A stretch of DNA of 64,000 nt from DASCOT01 sp965197275. Its GTDB lineage: Bacteria; Acidobacteriota; UBA890; WLXD01. The notes under the pieces were generated by a model. It saw nothing but the letters and a program-made list of their open reading frames with translations. It was not told where the DNA came from and made no database searches. The DNA is taken from contig CBDAMQ010000017.1 in assembly GCA_965197275.1 (NCBI GenBank), positions 1-64,000 of the forward strand. Direction: 5' to 3'. Shown here piece after piece: positions 59,035-64,000 of this stretch. A program made the position numbers and the translations under genes. The number at the start of each line of letters is the position of its first letter. The first letter of the stretch is position 1.

Positions 59035-59694
59035 TCAGAGCTCCTCGTCGCCGTTCTCGTACCGCCTCGTCAAGGCCTCGCCCATTTGATGGAACTCGGC
59101 GCTCTTAGACTTATTGCGATCGTGCTGACGATAGCGGTACAGCGGAATCGGAATGTTGCCGATGCGATACTTCTCGTCGAGCCGCATTCGTAATTCCATC
59201 TCTTCACGATGCCTGTAGGCCGGATTGTAGAGACCTTCCTGAACGAAAATGTCCTTCCGATACATGATCCCGCAAGAAACCGGCTCTTCGATGGCAGAAT
59301 GCACTTGAAGCTTCCCGTCGCCCACAGGGTCGACGGTTATGTAGTCAACCGAGACGCCGAAATACTCGGGATGGAATGACAGGAACAGGGACTGAATGAG
59401 AAGCATGTACTCATTAATGAAGTCGTCGGCGTCTACGCGTACAACGAGGCGTCCGTTAGCCGCTTTGATCCCCTCGTTGGCGGCGTAGGCGACGCCCCGG
59501 TTCTCCTCGAGATAAATCGGCTGCACGCGCGGCGTATAGACTTCGAGAATCTGGCGCGACATGTCGGTGCTCGCATCGTCGACGACGATGACCTCGAAGT
59601 CCTTTCTGGGTAGGTGTTGACTCAGACAGCTTCGGAGGCACCGTTCCAGGAAGATGCCGTAGTTGTAGTTCGTGATGATGACGCTGATATCCAT
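59035..59694 (-). CDS. Family 2 glycosyltransferase
   Basis: The 219-residue GT-A protein has 'DISVIITNYNYGIFLERCLR', 'FEVIVVDDASTDMSRQILEV', 'EGIKAANGRLVVRVDADDFI' (DxD) and 'NPAYRHREEMELRMRLDEKY'. It is a soluble inverting transferase adding a sugar at the cytoplasmic face of the membrane. It ends 1 bp before the NeuB-like gene, supporting co-transcription. Specificity unknown. Confidence 0.9.
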   Translation of the reverse strand: MDISVIITNYNYGIFLERCLRSCLSQHLPRKDFEVIVVDDASTDMSRQILEVYTPRVQPIYLEENRGVAYAANEGIKAANGRLVVRVDADDFINEYMLLIQSLFLSFHPEYFGVSVDYITVDPVGDGKLQVHSAIEEPVSCGIMYRKDIFVQEGLYNPAYRHREEMELRMRLDEKYRIGNIPIPLYRYRQHDRNKSKSAEFHQMGEALTRRYENGDEEL

Positions 59695-59956
59695 TGCTTC
59701 TCACCTGTCGCGACAGGGTGAAACCGCGCCTCCTCGGACCTCGCTACATCTGCGCCTTTGAGCCCCGAGAGAGAAGCGAATCGGAGTCGCCGAACCCCGA
59801 TACACATAGGTGCCGTCGGCACCTGATGTTAGGGCCTCCATGAAGAAACCAGTAGCACTCGCGTATCAGACCGCGCCGGACTCGGCGACTCGAGAGCACT
59901 CGGAGAACAAGGCCCGGGGCGCCGAAATCGTAGTGCTGTGCTTCCGAGTGCTGGGA

Positions 59957-61687
59957 TCAGGCTGGGCGCTTCTCTACGAAGAAGTCGCCCAGAACGAGGC
60001 AGTCGATCGCCGTTTCTTGAAAGGACTCGAGCGCTTGCTCGGGCGTGTTGATTATGGGTTGGCCCTTCACGTTGAATGACGTGTTCAACAACACGGGTAC
60101 GCCTGTTCTGCTGTGAAAGGCTTCGAGAAGCCTGCGGAATCGCTTGTTGTCGTTGTTGTCAGCTACAGTCTGTACGCGGGCGGACCCGTCTACGTGAACA
60201 ACAGCCGGAATCTCCGAGAGACGCTCGGGACGCACCTGCACCGCCATTAGCATATGCGGGCTCGATTGAGAAAGCACGAAATAGTCGGCAGCGTACTCGT
60301 CCAAGACAGCGGGGGCGAACGGTCTGAATGACTCGCGGAACTTAACCCGCTCGTTGATGTGATCTTTCATCTCTGCTGGGAACGGTCGACAAAGAATCGA
60401 CCTGTTGCCAAGGGCCCGAGGACCGAACTCGGCTGGCCCTTGGTACCAGGCCACGATGAGCCCAGCCTCGAGCCGCTCTGCGACGAGGTCGTAGAGCGTT
60501 TCGGGTCTCTCCCAGGATAGCCCTGAATCCTCGATGGCGCGCTCGATCTCATCCTGATCAGCGCGGTATCCGAGAAAGAAGTCGTGCATCCGGGCCGGCT
60601 GGTAGTCTGGCTCGCGCCTCCTTTGTGCCAGATAGCAGGCCCCGATCGCCAGACCAGAGTCGCTACTCGCCGGTTGCACGAATAGCTCTTCGAACATTCC
60701 GCTGGCGAGGATCTTGCCGTTCAGCGAACAATTCAGGCCTACCCCGCCGGCGACCCCGAGCTTTCGGAATCCATACTCCTCTCTACAGTACCTGAGCTGA
60801 TTCAAGACGATCTCTTCCAGCCGGTCCTGAAGAGCTGCGGCAATGTTCTGATGATGTTCGGTCAAGGGATCCTCCCACTCCCGCTTCGGGCCGAAAGTAC
60901 CGATGAAGCGATCGCTGACCCACTTGTCCCGGACTCGATAGTAATCCATCCACTCCAAACTGACATCGTAGTCGAGACCACCAGCCTCCACTATGATCTC
61001 ACTGAAGATCTCACTGTACGTAGCCTCACTACCCGGAACCCTGGCATGCGGGTTTCCGTAGGGAGCGAGGCCCATGACGATGCCCTCGTCGTAATGATGC
61101 CGCCAGCCCAAGTAGAACGTCAAAGCAGAGTAAACAAGGCCAAGCGAATCGGGATAGTGATTCGTATCATGCACGATTTCGATTTCACCGGATCGCCCAA
61201 CACCGATCATGCTGGCCTCGATTTCCCCGATCCCGTCGTGGCTCACCAGGAGCGCTTCCTGGAAGCCGCTCGGATAGTAGGCGCTAGCGAGATGAGATAG
61301 ATGGTGACGGTAGAATCTCACCGGGCCACTGTAGTCTGTCTGTTCGCGCACCAACTTCGGCAGGTCGTATATCGTACGGACCTTTTCGATATCCCGGATG
61401 AGGAAACCGATCCTGTCCGGATCTTCGAGCGCAGGGCGCAGGTAGGCCTCTCGGATATTCCGTAAACGATCCCGAGCCACGGCAATCTCGTCGACATCGT
61501 CAATGTCGATCCCACCGATGGACAGGCAATCGCGGATCGCGCGGAGGGGGAACGCCCTCGAGTGCTTCTCTCGGTTATAACGCTCTTCTTCGGCGGCCGC
61601 GATGAGGCGGCCGTTCATCATCAGGGCGGCTGAGGTATCGTGCCCGCCGTAGTTGATTCCGAGGACAATCGCCTCTCTATTGCTCAC
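59957..61687 (-). CDS. NodU/CmcH-family carbamoyltransferase
   Basis: The 576-residue protein starts at the GTG at 61687, chosen for the GGAGAG site 9 bases upstream. The N-terminal Kae1-like part has 'VLGINYGGHDTSAALMMNG', 'AAEEERYNREKHSRAFP', 'YRHHLSHLASAYYPSGFQEA' and 'VAGGVGLNCSLNGKILASG'. The C-terminal part has 'WYQGPAEFGPRALGNRSILC' and 'LLNTSFNVKGQPIINTPEQA', the hallmark of O-carbamoyltransferases. It transfers carbamoyl from carbamoyl phosphate to a hydroxyl on a sugar. In this operon it probably decorates the surface glycan. Confidence 0.92.
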   Translation of the reverse strand: MSNREAIVLGINYGGHDTSAALMMNGRLIAAAEEERYNREKHSRAFPLRAIRDCLSIGGIDIDDVDEIAVARDRLRNIREAYLRPALEDPDRIGFLIRDIEKVRTIYDLPKLVREQTDYSGPVRFYRHHLSHLASAYYPSGFQEALLVSHDGIGEIEASMIGVGRSGEIEIVHDTNHYPDSLGLVYSALTFYLGWRHHYDEGIVMGLAPYGNPHARVPGSEATYSEIFSEIIVEAGGLDYDVSLEWMDYYRVRDKWVSDRFIGTFGPKREWEDPLTEHHQNIAAALQDRLEEIVLNQLRYCREEYGFRKLGVAGGVGLNCSLNGKILASGMFEELFVQPASSDSGLAIGACYLAQRRREPDYQPARMHDFFLGYRADQDEIERAIEDSGLSWERPETLYDLVAERLEAGLIVAWYQGPAEFGPRALGNRSILCRPFPAEMKDHINERVKFRESFRPFAPAVLDEYAADYFVLSQSSPHMLMAVQVRPERLSEIPAVVHVDGSARVQTVADNNDNKRFRRLLEAFHSRTGVPVLLNTSFNVKGQPIINTPEQALESFQETAIDCLVLGDFFVEKRPA

Positions 61688-61743
61688 CGAGACGTCTCTC
61701 CATCTGCTCGCCCCACCTGTCCGGATTGCCCGTCGACGCCCTA

Positions 61744-63051
61744 TCAGCGGCGGGTCACGAGTCCTTTCTGCTCCAGGCGCGCGACTTTGGCGGCAAGATC
61801 CCATATAGGTTCTCCGACGATCTCCGCGATCTCGAGCAGATCACGGCCATCCGCGTATCCCAGGATGTCCATCATCGTCCGCCTTTCTTTGTAGTCGCCC
61901 TTTCGGGAGAGCGTGTTGTACAGACCTCGCTTTCCCATTTGCGGCTCACACTGAACAGTGCCTCGCACCGCAGTATTCTCCTCGAGGCAAGCAAGGCACA
62001 AGCGCAGCGCTGTGTACCCCCCATAGAGTCCATCGGGTGTCACGAAACTGAGGTCGTCATTCGACGTATGGTATTCGGGATACTCTCTGTATTTGCTCCG
62101 GGCGACCACCGCCACCGGTAGATCAACACCGGGGCTATTGTACTGGCGTTCGTCGCTGCCGCGATCGAGAAAGCTGTAGTGGTCGAACGCTGGATAGATA
62201 TGTCGAAGCACATGGAGCGCAACTCTGTCCGAGAGCGTGTCCCCTCGACGCGTTGGTACGTATGAATACGTTCGCTCATCACCCAGGCAAGAGAGGTTGT
62301 AGCCGGCGACTACTCTCTTCTGGAGATGATTGAGATTGCGACTGATGAAGACGATCGCCCCGATCGTCTCCGGCACGAAGACCAGACGGTATGTATATTT
62401 TCGCGAACGGGCGCCAATCCACTGAGCGAGGTGCGTGGCAACAACGGGCCCCGAGAGCTCGTTGTTCGCCATGGACGGGTGACACACGTACGTCGACAAG
62501 AGCACTTCCTGATCGAGTGTCCCCGGGACGACGAGCTCTGCATATGTGAGGTGCCCCGGCTCCAGGGTGGAGTCTATCTTCACCCGATAGTCTCCATCTC
62601 CCAGCTCGGACCGAGCGTTGTGGCTGATGCAGAAACCCCACCGTTTCTCATAGTAGGAAGTCGCGTACGGGATCGCATCGGGCTGTTCAGGATCAGAGTG
62701 AAGATGTGTCTGAAGCTCAGACAAAGGCACCGTACGATCGATGGGGACCGAGTAGCCAACTAGATGGAGGTTGTTCTCCTGGAAGTCCGCGACCTTGTTC
62801 CCCTCGGGTCCGACAATGTATGCGTCGCGGACATTCCACTCCTCGGGGACGACCCAGTCGAAGGCTTCTGTGCCGGATGGAACTTCATGGACTACTAGAT
62901 CGGGAAGGTCACCCGCGATGATGTCGAGGGTTTCGCGAACGCCGTCTCCGGTTATGCTCCGGCAGATCGGGAACAGACGGCCCGCGAGATCGTGCATACG
63001 CTGACCTAGAGTCGGTGCCTCGAGGTCGTCGATGGATAGTCGCTGTCCCAC
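61744..63051 (-). CDS. DUF4910/DUF2172 aminopeptidase-like protein with winged-helix C-terminus
   Basis: The 435-residue protein starts near 'LGQRMHDLAGRLFPICRSIT' and has 'FDWVVPEEWNVRDAYI'. A zinc-peptidase (M28-like) core has 'LLSTYVCHPSMANNELSGPV' (His/Asn), 'RLVFVPETIGAIVFISRNL' (Glu), 'FLDRGSDERQYNSPGVDLPV' and 'YREYPEYHTSNDDLSFVTPD' (His/Asp). A C-terminal winged helix ends 'IWDLAAKVARLEQKGLVTRR'. These proteins recur in polysaccharide loci. An amidohydrolase role on amino-acid- or acyl-modified sugars is possible but unproven. Confidence 0.82.
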   Translation of the reverse strand: MGQRLSIDDLEAPTLGQRMHDLAGRLFPICRSITGDGVRETLDIIAGDLPDLVVHEVPSGTEAFDWVVPEEWNVRDAYIVGPEGNKVADFQENNLHLVGYSVPIDRTVPLSELQTHLHSDPEQPDAIPYATSYYEKRWGFCISHNARSELGDGDYRVKIDSTLEPGHLTYAELVVPGTLDQEVLLSTYVCHPSMANNELSGPVVATHLAQWIGARSRKYTYRLVFVPETIGAIVFISRNLNHLQKRVVAGYNLSCLGDERTYSYVPTRRGDTLSDRVALHVLRHIYPAFDHYSFLDRGSDERQYNSPGVDLPVAVVARSKYREYPEYHTSNDDLSFVTPDGLYGGYTALRLCLACLEENTAVRGTVQCEPQMGKRGLYNTLSRKGDYKERRTMMDILGYADGRDLLEIAEIVGEPIWDLAAKVARLEQKGLVTRR

Positions 63052-63284
63052 GCTCTGTCCCTCCCGGAAGACGATCCGAGCTCTACCCCGATCACGGCCG
63101 CGCGCCGGGCGCGCTGGCCGTCCCGAAGACCCCGCGTCAAGCAGATCTCTGCCCGTACAGGGGTCAGGGAATGGACCTAGCTGGGCAGTTCCTGCACGGC
63201 GTCGGGATCGGGCAAGCTCAGGCGTGCCGCACGAGCTCTCTTCGGAGGCGAGGCAAGCGTATCAACTCGACTCCGCCAACGTCG

Positions 63285-64000
63285 TCATTCCGAAGCGGCA
63301 TCGCGAAGGTCTTGCGCGGAATCCCGCCCGGCCAGATGACCCTGCAACACCGCCGGATCTTGCGCCTGCATCAGGTACAAACGCCGGAATCTGCCCTCGG
63401 AGGCCAGCAGTTGCTGAGACGTCCCGCTCTCGACGATCCGGCCGCTCTCAAGAAAATGAATCCGATCTGCTGTCGTCAACGTAGACAATCGATGCGAGAT
63501 GACCAACACTGTCATCGTCCGCCCCAGCCCGACGATTGCCTCTTGAACGAGGCTTTCAGACTCCGAGTCTAGGGCACTGGTCGCCTCGTCCAAGATCAGT
63601 AGTTCCGGCGCTCGCGCCAGCGCTCGGGCGAGGGCCAGCCGCTGGCGTTGACCTCCGGACAAACGCACACCTCGGTCACCGATTACTGTGTCGTAACCGC
63701 GGGCTAGGCTCACAATGAACTCGTGAGCGTGTGCTAGTCGAGCGACCTCTTCCAGGTCGATGTCATCGGGGCCGGCGTCTGCCCCCCACAAGATGTTCGC
63801 GCGGACTGTGTCGTGCAACATAATCGTCTCTTGGGAGACGTAACCGACACGTCGGCGCCATGAGTCGACGTCATACTGAAAGAGGGGCGTCCCGTCCAGG
63901 AGGACCTGGCCGGACAGCGGCTGCAGTAGACCGAGGGCGATGTCGGCCATGGTGCTCTTCCCCGCGCCAGAGGCACCCGTAATCCCGACCGTCTCACCCT
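63285..64000 (-). CDS. ABC exporter ATP-binding domain (MsbA-type), partial at the window edge
   Basis: The frame is open to the end of the window and encodes a complete nucleotide-binding core: Walker A 'TGASGAGKST' (63951-63980), Q-loop 'VGYVSQETIML', signature 'VRLSGGQRQRLALARAL', Walker B 'LLILDEATSALDSES' and H-loop 'VISHRLSTL'. The order and the 'SGQVLLDGTPLFQYD' segment indicate a fused exporter half (MsbA/PglK-like) whose membrane domain lies beyond 64000. It likely flips a lipid-linked glycan or a lipid across the inner membrane. It is the most upstream visible gene of the long minus-strand operon. Confidence 0.9.
   Translation of the reverse strand, partial: GETVGITGASGAGKSTMADIALGLLQPLSGQVLLDGTPLFQYDVDSWRRRVGYVSQETIMLHDTVRANILWGADAGPDDIDLEEVARLAHAHEFIVSLARGYDTVIGDRGVRLSGGQRQRLALARALARAPELLILDEATSALDSESESLVQEAIVGLGRTMTVLVISHRLSTLTTADRIHFLESGRIVESGTSQQLLASEGRFRRLYLMQAQDPAVLQGHLAGRDSAQDLRDAASE

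Overview
The window comes from a high-GC Gram-negative bacterium. The evidence is two TonB-dependent-receptor-type outer-membrane genes, surface nucleotide-sugar genes and uniformly GC-rich coding sequence. I place it no finer than probable proteobacterium. There are no rRNA, tRNA or CRISPR features I can support. The window divides into a mobile defence-gene graveyard (about 1-31,900) and a surface-polysaccharide cluster (about 31,915-64,000).

Left part. A receptor C-terminus (1-225) is followed by an apparently intact IS3-family element (260-1527). The right end of that element cuts into a serine recombinase remnant (1528-1974). A deleted second IS3 element (2102-2411) is fused in frame to a BREX brxA body, which overlaps a truncated brxB. 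Next comes the most interesting intact block, three tightly coupled genes: an SNF2-type helicase (3674-6637), a Mre11/SbcD/YhaO-like phosphoesterase (6634-7785) and an SbcC/YhaN-like SMC ATPase (7789-11031). A DUF2924 gene and a large serine recombinase (11091-13063) close this segment, so recombinase genes of the same kind bracket it.

Middle part. A third, 3'-truncated IS3 element sits in a small gene of unknown function (13304-13441). After it come a complete TonB-dependent receptor (14618-17263, minus), an IS end remnant and a family of GC-rich repeats of about 382 bp. Three copies lie at 18024-18851 and one inverted copy at 20785-21166; between them are a small gene, a winged-helix-like gene and exonuclease III (xthA). 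Then follows a class-1-DISARM-like pair, drmD (21895-25167) and drmMI. The drmMI gene carries an amber stop, a frameshift and a 3' truncation. It abuts, tail to tail, a superfamily-1 helicase/nuclease that has lost both ends. The 5' junction of that helicase is fused to the first 50 or so codons of a pseB-type dehydratase gene.

Right part. The surface-carbohydrate region is mostly minus-strand operons with overlapping start and stop codons. One operon (34329-38312) has CDP-hexose genes: an rfbF-type cytidylyltransferase, an rfbG-like dehydratase, a cupin epimerase, an SDR epimerase and a glycosyltransferase. A second (42352-45767) has a sialate-type cytidylyltransferase, a 2-hydroxyacid dehydrogenase, an SDR protein and a HAD phosphatase. 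The longest (51490-64000) has an ABC exporter, a DUF4910 aminopeptidase-like protein, a NodU-type carbamoyltransferase, a glycosyltransferase, a short NeuB-like synthase, a formyltransferase, a deacetylase, an aldehyde dehydrogenase, NeuA, a ThDP enzyme, an Ldh-family dehydrogenase and a surface-carbohydrate protein. Interspersed are a LIC12162-type transferase (frameshifted), a TIGR04326-like protein, two TIGR04396-like paralogues, a B12-type radical SAM protein, a methyltransferase and a sulfotransferase. Together they suggest a heavily modified glycan containing nonulosonic-acid-like or CMP-activated residues. Several genes show single-base lesions, which are either real decay or assembly errors.
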